A stretch of 64,000 nucleotides of DNA from Variovorax sp. SG517 (GCF_013376045.1 NZ_JABMJG010000003.1:558001-622000), one strand, 5' to 3'. Positions 1-9,098 are shown, numbered from the stretch's first letter. The notes: generated by a model not told the origin, from the sequence alone. Numbers and translations are program-made.

Positions 1-704
<704 letters not shown>

Positions 705-707
705 GCC

Positions 708-1169
708 TCAGGCGGCTTCGGCCGCTTCCGAAAGAGCGCGCGGTTCCGCAAGGGCCTGCGCGCTTTTTTCATCGTCCGCCGCGAACACGTCGCGCGCCGC
801 GAAGAGGCCGTTGAGCGCTGCCGGAAAGCCTGCGTACACCGCCATCTGCATCATGATCTCGACCACCTCGTCGCGCGTAACGCCGACGTTCAGCGCGGCC
901 TGGATGTGCACCTTCAGCTGCGGCGTGGCATTGCCCATGGCGGCGAGCGCGGCCACCGTCGCGATCTCGCGGGAGCGCAGGTCGAGGCCGGGGCGCGAGT
1001 AGATGTCGCCGAACGGAAACTCGATCACCAGGCGGCCGAAGTCCGGCGCGATGCCGGCCAGGCTCTCGACCACCTTGACCCCGCCTTCACCGTCGATCTC
1101 CTGGAGCTTGGCCAGGCCACGCGTGTAGCGCAGGTTGTCGTTTTGGCCCTGGTTCTGTGTGTTCGTCAT
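708..1169 (-). CDS. Carboxymuconolactone decarboxylase (AhpD-like fold) family protein
   Basis: The 153-residue protein matches the carboxymuconolactone decarboxylase family: an all-helical core with the family segments [15 protein letters not shown] and [29 protein letters not shown] split by a short linker. The peroxidatic CxxC of AhpD is absent, so it is closer to the decarboxylase/YurZ branch. The ATG at 1169 is preceded by GGAAAGGAAAG, a reasonable ribosome site. Its first 83 bp overlap the 3' end of the upstream merR gene in another frame, so the two are cotranscribed and probably coupled. MerR/CMD pairs often answer electrophile or aldehyde stress; the substrate here is unknown. Confidence 0.85.
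   Translation of the reverse strand: MTNTQNQGQNDNLRYTRGLAKLQEIDGEGGVKVVESLAGIAPDFGRLVIEFPFGDIYSRPGLDLRSREIATVAALAAMGNATPQLKVHIQAALNVGVTRDEVVEIMMQMAVYAGFPAALNGLFAARDVFAADDEKSAQALAEPRALSEAAEAA
731..769 (+). terminator. Rho-independent terminator of ettA, inside the 3' end of the convergent gene
   Basis: AGCGCGC (735-741) pairs with GCGCGCT (758-764). The stem extends to about 11 bp by pairing the flanking A-run 731-734 with the T-run 764-769. The hairpin is followed on the plus strand by six T residues, so it fits an intrinsic terminator for ettA transcription. It lies wholly within the coding sequence of the convergent carboxymuconolactone decarboxylase gene. The A-run on the other side could also give weak termination in the opposite direction. 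Confidence 0.75.
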
Positions 1170-1584
1170 TGCTCGTCTTTCCTTTCCGGGCCTTGCCCGA
1201 CAGAGGAGGACGCTCGTTCGTCTTCTCGATCTCGCGGTAGTGGTCGATCTTGAGCGACAGCGCCTGCATGGATTGCTGCAGCGCCGCCACCTTGGCCTGA
1301 ACCTCGGCGAGGTGCTGTTCGAGCATCTCGCGCCGTTCGCCGACGCTGGCGTCCCCCTGGCTTCGAAGCCTGACGAAGGCCTGCATGCCCTGGATGGACA
1401 TGCCGGTCTCGCGCAGGCGCAACAGGAAATCCAGCAAGTCCATGTCGGCGCTCGCATAGCGCCGCTGGCCGCCCGGTGCACGGGACACCGCGGCGATCAG
1501 CCCGATGCGTTCGTAGTACCGTAGCGTGTGGGCCGTGAGGCCGGTCCGTTCTGCGACTTCCGCGATGGTCAGGCTGGTTTCCAT
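1087..1584 (-). CDS. MerR-family transcriptional regulator
   Basis: A 165-residue MerR protein. An N-terminal winged helix (TIAEVAERTGLTAHTLRYYERIGL, about residues 6-29, then the wing RAPGGQRRY) is followed by a dimerising coiled coil. No Cys triad typical of CueR or MerR is visible, so metal sensing is unlikely; it resembles the AdhR/NmlR-like group. The C-terminal tail after about residue 130 is low-complexity and overlaps the start of the downstream gene, which suggests a drifted extension. Its own promoter carries a perfect 16-bp dyad in a 19-bp spacer, the classic MerR arrangement, so autoregulation together with the decarboxylase gene is likely. The start ATG falls at or next to the predicted transcription start. 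Confidence 0.87.
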   Translation of the reverse strand: METSLTIAEVAERTGLTAHTLRYYERIGLIAAVSRAPGGQRRYASADMDLLDFLLRLRETGMSIQGMQAFVRLRSQGDASVGERREMLEQHLAEVQAKVAALQQSMQALSLKIDHYREIEKTNERPPLSGKARKGKTSNDEHTEPGPKRQPALHAWPGQAPGDRR

Positions 1585-1591
1585 GGCATTG

Positions 1592-1622
1592 ATTCTCGAA
1601 ATTAGAGCGCGCTCTAAGTCAA
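1592..1622 (-). promoter_or_regulatory. MerR-type promoter with 19-bp spacer and perfect palindromic operator
   Basis: On the minus strand: -35 TTGACT (1622-1617), a 19-nt spacer, then -10 GAGAAT (1597-1592, 4 of 6 matches to TATAAT). The palindrome TTAGAGCGCGCTCTAA (1602-1617) is a perfect 16-bp dyad between the two hexamers. Overlong 19-20 bp spacers that are untwisted by the regulator are a hallmark of MerR-family promoters. Transcription would begin near 1585, next to the merR ATG at 1584, giving an almost leaderless mRNA. Confidence 0.82.
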
Positions 1623-1635
1623 GCGCCTTGTCGAA

Positions 1636-3429
1636 CTATTTTTGAAAGCCTTCCAGGTCGGCATCCAGCCAGCCGCGCAGGCTGTTCACGAAGGCCAGGG
1701 CCTGCACCCGGGGCAGATCGTCCACCCGCACGACCGCTTCGGCAAGCTGGCCGTCTCGCACGCGATTGGCGCGGCCGATGCCGTTCAGCAATCCGCAGTG
1801 CAAGGGCGGCGTGACCCAGCGGCCGTCGTCGAGCAGCAGGGCGATGTTGCCGCGCGTGCATTCGGTGATTTCGCCGCCGCGGTTCCACAGCAGCGTGTCG
1901 AAGGCACCGGGCTGTGTGGGCGCGAAGGCTTCGTAGTGGGCGCGGCGGGTGGTCTTGAAGCGGGTGAATTCGCCGTGGGCCTCGTCGAACGGGCGCGTGG
2001 CGAGCTGCAGGCGCACGCGCGCGGGCGGCGCCTCCATCGCGAAGGCTTCGGCGCGCGGCGTGCCGTGCGCATCGAGCAGCAGGCGCACGCGCCAGCTGCC
2101 GGCGGTGTGCCGCGCCCTCAGTTCGTCGAGGCAGGAGGCGACCAGCGCCTGGTTCCACGGGCGCCCGAAGTGCGCGGCGGCGGTTGCCATGCGCGCCAGA
2201 TGCGCCGGCGCGTCGCGCAGCTCGCCGTTTGCCAGCGCCAGGGTTTCGAGCAGGTCGAACGGTGGCGCTCCGGCCCGGGCTGCGCGGTCGAGGAAGGCCC
2301 GCTTGTGGCGCCACTCCTCCCATTCGGCGTCGGCCTGCGCATCGGCGGTGATGCCGCTGCCGATGCCGCAGCGGGCCTTGCCGTCGCGCAGCGTCACTGT
2401 GCGTATAGGCACGTTGAAGGTCGCGTGCCCGCCCGGCCGCACGACGCCCACCGCACCGCAGTACACGCCGCGCGCCTCGGGCTCCAGCTCGCGGATCATG
2501 CGCATCGCGCTCACCTTCGGCGCGCCGGTGATGGAGCCGCACGGGAACAGCGCCGCGAACACGTCCGCCAGCGTGGTGCCTTCGCGCACCCGGGCTTCGA
2601 CGTCCGAGGTCATCTGCCACACCGTCGGCAGCGCCTCGGTGTGGAAGAGGCGCGGCACGCGCACCGAGAAAGGCCGGGCGATGCGCGAGAGGTCGTTGCG
2701 GATCAGGTCGACGATCATCACGTTCTCGGCCCGTTCCTTGGGCACGGTGCGCAGCCGCTGCGCGAGCGCCTCGTCTTCCGCGGGCGTGGCGCCGCGCGGG
2801 GCGGTGCCTTTCATGGGCCGCGTCAGGATGCGGTCGTCCTGCCAGTCGAAGAAGAGTTCGGGCGACACCGACAGCACCTGCTCCTCGCCGGTGTCGATGA
2901 AGGCTGTGTAGCCGTCAGGCTGGGCCTGCCGCAGCGCCATGAACAGGGCCTGCGCGTCGCCGTGGAAGCCGGCGTGCAGCGCGGCGGTGTAGTTGAGCTG
3001 GTAGAGCTTTCCGTCCGCGATCGCGCGATGGATGGCCTGCATGCGGACATCGAAGTCGGCCCGCGAGAGATCGAGTTGCCAGTCGATGGGCGCAAAGACG
3101 CCGTCGCCCGTGGCTTCGGGCCATGGCAGGGCTTCGTCGTGCACGCCGAACCATGCCAGCGGCCCATCCGCCGCATGCACGGCGAACGCGCGGTCGAAGG
3201 CCGCCGCTGCCTCGTAGCGCAGGTAGCCCACGCACCAGCGCCCCTTGTGTGCCAGTGCCTCGACGGCGTCGAGCACGGGTCGCACATCGGCCGCGGTGCG
3301 CGCCACAAGTACGCGCGAAGGCGCGCCGAAGCACAGGCGCAGCCTGCCCGCCTCGCCGTGCGGCTGCGCGAAGTCGATCAGCGTGCGCGGGGTCGCGGGC
3401 CGGGTCTTTCGGGTGTTGTCAGACGGCAT
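1636..3429 (-). CDS. pabB: Fused aminodeoxychorismate synthase component I / 4-amino-4-deoxychorismate lyase (PabB-PabC)
   Basis: The 597-residue protein carries two folate-pathway activities. The N-terminal chorismate-binding domain (about 20-375) makes 4-amino-4-deoxychorismate and shows PMKGTAPRG (205-213), GSITGAPK (298-305) and GIGSGI (355-360). The C-terminal class-IV aminotransferase domain (about 390-597) would release p-aminobenzoate with PLP; RFKTTRR holds the candidate PLP lysine and GEITECTRGNI the usual cofactor-contact region. The amidotransferase subunit PabA is not in the window. The ATG at 3429 lies inside the last codons of the upstream TAXI gene (11-bp overlap). Signature motifs are intact in both halves. 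Confidence 0.9.
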   Translation of the reverse strand: MPSDNTRKTRPATPRTLIDFAQPHGEAGRLRLCFGAPSRVLVARTAADVRPVLDAVEALAHKGRWCVGYLRYEAAAAFDRAFAVHAADGPLAWFGVHDEALPWPEATGDGVFAPIDWQLDLSRADFDVRMQAIHRAIADGKLYQLNYTAALHAGFHGDAQALFMALRQAQPDGYTAFIDTGEEQVLSVSPELFFDWQDDRILTRPMKGTAPRGATPAEDEALAQRLRTVPKERAENVMIVDLIRNDLSRIARPFSVRVPRLFHTEALPTVWQMTSDVEARVREGTTLADVFAALFPCGSITGAPKVSAMRMIRELEPEARGVYCGAVGVVRPGGHATFNVPIRTVTLRDGKARCGIGSGITADAQADAEWEEWRHKRAFLDRAARAGAPPFDLLETLALANGELRDAPAHLARMATAAAHFGRPWNQALVASCLDELRARHTAGSWRVRLLLDAHGTPRAEAFAMEAPPARVRLQLATRPFDEAHGEFTRFKTTRRAHYEAFAPTQPGAFDTLLWNRGGEITECTRGNIALLLDDGRWVTPPLHCGLLNGIGRANRVRDGQLAEAVVRVDDLPRVQALAFVNSLRGWLDADLEGFQK

Positions 3430-4816
3430 CGTTCGCCGCTGCCGTGGCCGCGCCGGCCACGCCCGCCTGCGGGGCCTTGGCCAGCACCCGCTTGCGCACC
3501 GCGTAGATGTTGTTGCGCAGCGCATAGAGCTCGTCGGCGTACGACAGCGGCACGGCCACCTTGTTGACCACGCGGTCGAGCTGGTCGAGCTCCTCGAGCA
3601 GCGACTTGCGCTCGTCCTCCTTCGCCAGCGCCTGGGTATCGACCTTCGCCTCGATGTCGCGCAGCCGCGCATACCAGCGGAACACGCGCCGGCGCACGCG
3701 GAACTGGTACAGCGGCGGCACCACGCGGCTCAGCGGCAGCATCAGCACCAGCAGGCCGCCGAGCACCAGCCACATGCGTTCGACGAGGTTGCTGGCCCAG
3801 AAGGGCAGGTAGCGCTGCCACACCGGCGGCGTGCCGTTGATGGCGCGGTCGCCTTCGGGGCTCACCGGCAGTTCGCTGGTGCGGGTGTTGGGGAAGTCGC
3901 GCGCGCGGTTGAACCAGCCCGCGCCGCTGTGCACCGTCTGCGCGGCCTGCGCGAAGAGCTGGCGCAGCGCGGGGTGGGTCTCGTCGCGCGACAGCAGCGA
4001 GGTGGTGGCCGCGAGCAGCGACACGTCGTGCGGCGGCGAGTCCTTCGACAGGTCGATCATTCCGCGCGACAGCGTCACGGCCGAGAGGAAGGGAAAGCGC
4101 CGCGAATAGGCGTCGGCCTGCCCGAAGTCCATGAGCTTGATCGAGTCGGAGCGCAGCAGCCGCTGGACCTGCGGCGACTGCGGCGCGGAAGACAGCACGA
4201 TGGCGTCGAGGAGACCGGCCTCCAGCGCCTCGGCGGCCGAGGCCTGCTCCAGGTTCGACAGCAGCAGGTCGTCGGGTCCGAGCCTGTTGGCCTTGAGCAT
4301 GCGCTCCATGATGTCCGGCAGCCCGCTGCCGGGCAGGTCGACGTTCACGCGCAGGCCGCGCAGCTGGGTCAGCGATGTCAGCGTGGCGGTCTTGCGGTCG
4401 ATCTTCTGGGCCGAGTCGGTGCGGTAGAAGAGCCAGATCGGCTCGTAGAACAGGCTGCCCAGCGAGGTGAGGCCGGCTTCCTCGTCGGCCACCGGGTCGG
4501 CGCTGCCGCCGCGCACGAAGCCCACGTCGGCGCCGCCGGTGCGCAGCAGCTGCAGGTTCTCGGTCGAGCCGGAGGTGGGCTTGAGCTCCACCTCGATGCC
4601 GTTGTGCCTGAGCGCCTCGGCATAGCGCTTGCCGAACTGGGCATAGGCGCTGCCCGTGGGGCCGGTGGCCAGCGTCACGTGCTTGGGCGGCTGCGGCTGC
4701 AGCCACCAGTAGGCCGCGACCAGCAGGCCGATGACGATGAAGACGATCGGCCCCGCCGAAGCGATCAGGTCGCGGATCGACAGCAATATCAGCTTCAGGG
4801 TCCTGGGGAACGCCAT
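3419..4816 (-). CDS. TAXI-family substrate-binding protein, membrane anchored
   Basis: A 465-residue TAXI (TRAP-associated extracytoplasmic immunogenic) receptor-like protein. Instead of a cleavable signal peptide it starts with a transmembrane helix (about 14-38). The periplasmic ligand domain opens with HVTLATGPTGSAYAQFG and continues with LKPTSGSTENLQLL and DVGFVRGG. A second hydrophobic helix (MWLVLGGLLVLMLPLS, about 370-386) is followed by a charged helical tail rich in Glu/Lys/Leu, probably a coiled coil. No TRAP membrane subunits (DctQ/DctM) are nearby, so it may be an orphan receptor or serve another role. GGGAGG 8 nt before the ATG supports the start. The upstream P1 peptidase gene is 17 bp away. 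Confidence 0.8.
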   Translation of the reverse strand: MAFPRTLKLILLSIRDLIASAGPIVFIVIGLLVAAYWWLQPQPPKHVTLATGPTGSAYAQFGKRYAEALRHNGIEVELKPTSGSTENLQLLRTGGADVGFVRGGSADPVADEEAGLTSLGSLFYEPIWLFYRTDSAQKIDRKTATLTSLTQLRGLRVNVDLPGSGLPDIMERMLKANRLGPDDLLLSNLEQASAAEALEAGLLDAIVLSSAPQSPQVQRLLRSDSIKLMDFGQADAYSRRFPFLSAVTLSRGMIDLSKDSPPHDVSLLAATTSLLSRDETHPALRQLFAQAAQTVHSGAGWFNRARDFPNTRTSELPVSPEGDRAINGTPPVWQRYLPFWASNLVERMWLVLGGLLVLMLPLSRVVPPLYQFRVRRRVFRWYARLRDIEAKVDTQALAKEDERKSLLEELDQLDRVVNKVAVPLSYADELYALRNNIYAVRKRVLAKAPQAGVAGAATAAANDAV

Positions 4817-4833
4817 GGTGTTGCCTCCCTTGG

Positions 4834-5865
4834 TCAGCCGCGCGCCTTGCCCAGGTCCGCCGCGCAGGGAATGTGCAGCTCGCCCACCGTCACCGTGCGC
4901 GCGGCCTGCACCGCGCGCAGCGTGGCGATGGCGACGACCTCGGCGGCCATGGTGCTCAGCACCGTCATGCCGGGCGCATCGCCTTCCAGAGGCACGCGAC
5001 CGGTGGCCAGCGCGAAGAGGGTGTCGCCGTCGCTCATGGTGTGCACCGGGTTGATGGAGCGCGCCAGCCCGTCGTGCGAAACCATGGCGAGCCGGTTGGC
5101 CTGCACCTTGGTCAGCACCGCGTCGGTGGCGATCACGCCGATGGTGGTGTTGGTGCCCGCCAGCAGCGGCTTGGGGCTGTCGCCGCGAAGCAGCGCGCGC
5201 CGGGTGTCGAGCAACCTGGTGCCGTCCTCGGTGCGTGCGCCGGCCACGGGCTGGCCGGTGTCGGGGTCGATCACGTCGCCCAGCGGATTCACCGCGATCA
5301 GCGCGCCCACGGTGACGCCGCCGACCTTGACCGATGCGGTGCCGACCCCGCCCTTCATCGCGCGATGCACGCCGAAGAGCTTGCCCACCAGCGCGCCCGT
5401 ACCGGCGCCCACGTTGCCCTCGGCGGGCGCGGCGGTGCTGGCGGCCTCGCAGGCGGCATAGCCGGCGGCGGCGTCGGGCCGGATGCGCGCGTCGCCCATG
5501 GGCAGGTCGAACAGCACCGCGGCCGGCACGATGGGCAGGGTGCCGAAGCGCACGTCCATGCCGATGCCGCGTTCCTCCATCCAGCGCATCGCGCCTTCGG
5601 CCGACGCGAGGCCCCAGGCGCTGCCGCCCGCGAGCATCACCGCGTGGATCTGCTGCACGAGGTTGCCGGGCGAGAGCAGGTCGGTCTCGCGCGTGCCGGG
5701 CGCGGCGCCGCGAACGTCCACGCCGGCCACGGCGCCTTCGCGCGCCATGATCACGGTGCAGCCGGTGGGGCGGCGCGTCTCGGTGAAATGGCCGACCTCG
5801 ATGCCGGCGACGTCGGTGATGGCGCCGGCGGAATGGGAGAGGAGAGAGGAAGACGGTGCTGACAT
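4834..5865 (-). CDS. P1 family (DmpA/NylC-type) peptidase
   Basis: A 343-residue P1-family peptidase. This family includes L-aminopeptidase/D-Ala-esterase DmpA and the 6-aminohexanoate oligomer hydrolase NylC, which self-cleave to expose an N-terminal Thr or Ser nucleophile. GTNTTIGVIATDA (237 onward) matches the family's cleavage region, with predicted processing before the first or second Thr. The N-terminal GAITDVAGIEVGH and GGSAWGL motifs are also typical. There is no signal peptide, so it is presumably cytoplasmic. The gene leads a minus-strand run into the TAXI receptor and pabBC. The natural substrate cannot be told from sequence. Confidence 0.87.
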   Translation of the reverse strand: MSAPSSSLLSHSAGAITDVAGIEVGHFTETRRPTGCTVIMAREGAVAGVDVRGAAPGTRETDLLSPGNLVQQIHAVMLAGGSAWGLASAEGAMRWMEERGIGMDVRFGTLPIVPAAVLFDLPMGDARIRPDAAAGYAACEAASTAAPAEGNVGAGTGALVGKLFGVHRAMKGGVGTASVKVGGVTVGALIAVNPLGDVIDPDTGQPVAGARTEDGTRLLDTRRALLRGDSPKPLLAGTNTTIGVIATDAVLTKVQANRLAMVSHDGLARSINPVHTMSDGDTLFALATGRVPLEGDAPGMTVLSTMAAEVVAIATLRAVQAARTVTVGELHIPCAADLGKARG

Positions 5866-5906
5866 GGCGGCCGATTATGAGACCGCACCCTCTACGATCG
5901 CCGTCC

Positions 5907-7202
5907 ATGACGGTTGCAAGAAGTTTCTCTTCCCCGGGTGGTGCGCGCCACGTGGTGGTGATCGGCGCGGGCGCGGTCGGCAGCGCCAGCGCCATCGAGG
6001 CGCTGCGCGCGGGCCTGCGCGTGACGGTGCTGGAGCCCGGCGAGCCGGGCGGCCCGCACGCCACCAGCTACGGCAACGCTGGCTGGCTCTCGTCGCACTC
6101 GGTGGTGCCGCCCGCGCTGCCGGGCGCATGGCGCAAGGTGCCGGGCTGGCTGGCCGATCCGCTCGGCCCGCTGGCCCTGCGCTGGCGCTACCTGCCGCGC
6201 GCCATGCCGTGGCTGCTGCGCTACCTGGCCTCGGGCTGGACCGAGGCGCGCGTGCAGCGCACCGCCGATGCGCTGCGCACGCTGCTGGCCGATGCGCCCG
6301 TGCTGCATGCGCGGTTGGCAGCTGAGGCCGGCGTGCCCCAGCTGATCGAGCAGCGCGGGCTGCTGCATGCCTACCGCTCGCGCGCCGAGTTCGATGGCGA
6401 CGCGCTCGGCTGGCGGGTGCGCCAGCGCACCGGCGTGCAGTGGGAGGAATGGCCGCAGGACGAACTGCGCCGTCGCGAGCCCGACCTCGACGCGCGCTAC
6501 ACGCTCGGCGTCTTCGTGCCCGAGGCCGGCCACTGCCGCGATCCGGGCCGCTACGTGGCCGCGCTGGCGCGGCACACGCTCGGCTCGGGCGCCGAGCGCG
6601 TCATGGCTCGGGCGACCGGCTTCCGCATCGAAGGCGGCCGGCTGCGCGCCGTGCTCACCGAGGCCGGCGAGATCGCCTGCGATGCCGCCGCCATCTGCGC
6701 CGGTGCACGCTCCGGCCCGCTGGCCGCGGCGGCCGGCTCGGCGGTGCCGCTGGAGTCGGAGCGCGGCTACCACGTGGTCGTCGAGGACGCGACGGCCGGC
6801 CCGCGCACGCCGACCATGGTGGCCGACGGCAAGCTCATCGCGCACTGGATGGACGGCGGCCTGCGTGCGGCCGGGCAGGTGGAGATCGCCGGCCTCGAAG
6901 CCGCGCCCGACTGGCGCCGCGCCGCGATCCTGCTCGCGCACCTGCGATCGATGTTTCCCTCGCTCGCGCCATCCGCACCGGGCTCGACCGCGGTGAAGCA
7001 CTGGCTCGGACACCGCCCGAGCCTGCCCGACGGCCTGCCCTGCATCGGGCCGGCGGCAGCCACTTCAGACGTGGTGCTGGCCTTCGGGCACGGCCACGTC
7101 GGCCTGTGCGGTTCGGCGCGCACGGGGAGGCTGGCTGCGCAACTGCTCGCGGGTGCCGCGCCGGAGATCCCGCTGGCGCCCTTCGACCCGGCGCGCTTCT
7201 AG
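5907..7202 (+). CDS. FAD-dependent amino-acid oxidase/dehydrogenase (DadA-like)
   Basis: A 431-residue member of the DAO flavoprotein family. The Rossmann dinucleotide motif VVVIGAGAVGSASA sits near the N-terminus and the C-terminal GHGHVGLCGSARTG is the second FAD contact typical of DadA-like D-amino acid dehydrogenases. The substrate is probably an amine or D-amino acid; the exact one is unknown. I place the start at the ATG at 5907. An in-frame TTG-type extension to 5856 would overlap the divergent peptidase start, leaving only 41 bp between the two genes with the chosen start. The stop codon TAG shares the tetranucleotide CTAG with the stop of the convergent LysR gene. Confidence 0.85.
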   Translation: MTVARSFSSPGGARHVVVIGAGAVGSASAIEALRAGLRVTVLEPGEPGGPHATSYGNAGWLSSHSVVPPALPGAWRKVPGWLADPLGPLALRWRYLPRAMPWLLRYLASGWTEARVQRTADALRTLLADAPVLHARLAAEAGVPQLIEQRGLLHAYRSRAEFDGDALGWRVRQRTGVQWEEWPQDELRRREPDLDARYTLGVFVPEAGHCRDPGRYVAALARHTLGSGAERVMARATGFRIEGGRLRAVLTEAGEIACDAAAICAGARSGPLAAAAGSAVPLESERGYHVVVEDATAGPRTPTMVADGKLIAHWMDGGLRAAGQVEIAGLEAAPDWRRAAILLAHLRSMFPSLAPSAPGSTAVKHWLGHRPSLPDGLPCIGPAAATSDVVLAFGHGHVGLCGSARTGRLAAQLLAGAAPEIPLAPFDPARF

Positions 7203-8095
7203 AGTTCGGCGCGTTCCAGCTCGGCGAGCAGGGCGCGCGTGGCGCGACTGAGAAAAGCCGAGCGGCGCACCACGCAGGCGACGGGAACGCGCACGTCCAG
7301 GTCGTCGATGCGGATCAGCGCGAGGCTCCCGCGCGCGACTTCTTCGGCAATGCCGCTTTCCTGCAGGAACGCGAGCCCGAAGCCCGCCTCGACCAGCCGC
7401 TTCTGCGCCGTGAGGCTGTCGACGGCGCTCCAGTCGATGCGCTCCACGCCCCGCACCAGGAACTGCGAAAAGATCGCCTCCGCATGCGGCTCGGTACGCC
7501 GTGGCGGCTGCGGAAAGGCCAGCCACCGCTCCTTCGAGAGCCGAACCAGCGACTTCAGCCGTGTGCCCGCGAGCGGATGCGATGGCGCGCAGGCGACCAC
7601 CAGCTGCTCGTGATGGATGACCTTGCACAGGAGGTCGGGCGACGGGTCTTCGTAGTAGCGCAGGCCCACCGCCACGTCGCTGGCGCGCACCTTCTCGCTG
7701 ACCTCCGCGCTGGTGGCCGTCTGAAGACGGACGTCGAGGCCCGGCAGCGATTGCCGCAGCTTCGCGAGCACCGTGGCGAGGCCCGAGCTTGCCAGCGTGC
7801 CGACGGCGGCGATGTGCACCGTTCCCGCGGCGTCGGACTTCGCGGCCTGCACGGCGGCCACCGCGTCCCCCATCGCCGCAGCCACCTTCTCCGCGTGCGG
7901 CAGCAGCGCCTCGCCCGCCTGGCTGAGCCGCAGGCCCCGGCCCACGCGCTCGAAGAGGGGCGCGTCGAGCTCCTCTTCGAGCAGTGCGAGGCGGCGGCTG
8001 ATGGCCGACTGCGTGCGCGAGAGCGCGGTCGCGGCGGCAGATACGCCGCCTTGCCGGTGCACCGTCAGGAAGGTGGCGAGAGCTTCGGAATCCAT
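7199..8095 (-). CDS. LysR-family transcriptional regulator
   Basis: A 298-residue LysR regulator. The winged helix occupies the N-terminus (FLTVHRQGGVSAAATALSRTQSAISRRLALLEEEL), and the periplasmic-binding-protein-like effector domain runs from about residue 88 to the end. It is divergent from the PEP-mutase family gene at 8205, with about 110 bp between starts, so that gene is the likeliest target. The ATG at 8095 places the helix-turn-helix at the usual distance; an ATG at 8110 would add five residues. It is convergent with, and overlaps by 4 bp, the oxidase gene. Confidence 0.88.
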   Translation of the reverse strand: MDSEALATFLTVHRQGGVSAAATALSRTQSAISRRLALLEEELDAPLFERVGRGLRLSQAGEALLPHAEKVAAAMGDAVAAVQAAKSDAAGTVHIAAVGTLASSGLATVLAKLRQSLPGLDVRLQTATSAEVSEKVRASDVAVGLRYYEDPSPDLLCKVIHHEQLVVACAPSHPLAGTRLKSLVRLSKERWLAFPQPPRRTEPHAEAIFSQFLVRGVERIDWSAVDSLTAQKRLVEAGFGLAFLQESGIAEEVARGSLALIRIDDLDVRVPVACVVRRSAFLSRATRALLAELERAEL

Positions 8096-8204
8096 GTGGC
8101 AAAAATCCATGCAAAAGATCGATGGGTCCGAGAAATATTATGCGTTTGACGCGTGTCATCACGGTCGCGACGATCGAGCCTTCGTCGATCAAGCCGGAGC
8201 TGGA

Positions 8205-9098
8205 ATGGACCCGAAGACACGCATGGCGCGCGGCCGCACCTTCCTCGAACTGCACCGCGCGAACCGCGGGTTCGTCATGCCCAACGCCTGGGATCCGGGC
8301 AGCGCCGTGCTTCTCGCGGCGGAGGGCTTCGGGGCGATCGGCACCACCAGCGCGGGCATCGCGTTCTCGCTGGGCAGGCCCGACTACAACGTCAGGGACT
8401 CGCGTCTCGCAGTGGGGCGCAAGGAAATGCTCGAGGTGGTCGGCAGGATCGCCGAGGCGGTGGACATTCCCGTGAATGCCGACCTGGAGGCGGGCTATGG
8501 CGACGAGCCGCAGGACGTGGCCGACACCGTCCGCATGGCGATGGATGCCGGCGCGGCCGGCGGCAACATCGAGGACACCGACGCCGCGCACGGGCGTCTG
8601 TTCGACGAAGAACTGGCCGTTGCCCGCATCGCGGCGGCCCGCGCCGCAATCGGCGCGGCAGGCGGCGGCTTCGTGCTGAACGCGCGCACCGATGCCTTCC
8701 AGCTGCCCGGCGATGGCGCGCTGCGCATCGCGATCCAGCGCGCCAACCGTTTCATCGAGGCGGGCGCGGACTGCGTGTTCGTGCCCGGCGTCACCGATGC
8801 ATCAGTGGTGGCGACGCTGGCGCGCGAGATCGCGGGGCCTCTCAACATCGTGATGGGGCTGAACGAAGCCGGCGCCAGCGCCTTCAGCCTGATCGAGGCG
8901 GGCGCCCGGCGCATCAGCGTGGGCGGATCGATCGCGCGCTCGGTCATGGCGCTGGTCAGGCGCAGCGCGCAGGAACTGCACGCGCTGGGAACGGTGTCCT
9001 ACGCGAGCAGCCAGATCCCGCAGCGCGAACTCAATGCGCTGTTCGAGGCCGCGCTGCGCAAGAGCCTCAGTTCGCCGGCGCGATCGACAGCACCGTGA
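8205..9098 (+). CDS. Isocitrate lyase / phosphoenolpyruvate mutase family protein
   Basis: A 297-residue TIM-barrel protein of the isocitrate lyase/PEP mutase superfamily. It shows GFGAIGTTSAGIAFSLG, VNADLEAGYGD (Mg2+-site Asp/Glu), GGNIEDTD and LNARTDAF, all in family order. The KKCGH loop of true isocitrate lyases is absent, so it is likelier an oxaloacetate decarboxylase, carboxyphosphonoenolpyruvate mutase-like or 2-methylisocitrate lyase-like enzyme that cleaves or forms a C-C or P-C bond. The ATG at 8205 is preceded by GGAG. The divergent LysR gene is its probable regulator. The last 32 bp overlap the 3' end of the convergent CusF-like gene. Confidence 0.82.
   Translation: MDPKTRMARGRTFLELHRANRGFVMPNAWDPGSAVLLAAEGFGAIGTTSAGIAFSLGRPDYNVRDSRLAVGRKEMLEVVGRIAEAVDIPVNADLEAGYGDEPQDVADTVRMAMDAGAAGGNIEDTDAAHGRLFDEELAVARIAAARAAIGAAGGGFVLNARTDAFQLPGDGALRIAIQRANRFIEAGADCVFVPGVTDASVVATLAREIAGPLNIVMGLNEAGASAFSLIEAGARRISVGGSIARSVMALVRRSAQELHALGTVSYASSQIPQRELNALFEAALRKSLSSPARSTAP

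Noticed and set aside
1642..3567. A 641-codon open frame on the plus strand opposite pabBC
   Set aside because: It is a shadow of a high-GC gene: amino-acid composition is biased to Arg/Ala/His/Gly with no domains, while the minus strand has full PabB and PabC motifs.
3245..5461. A 738-codon plus-strand frame opposite the TAXI and P1 peptidase genes
   Set aside because: Low-complexity composition and no motifs; the minus-strand genes explain the region fully.
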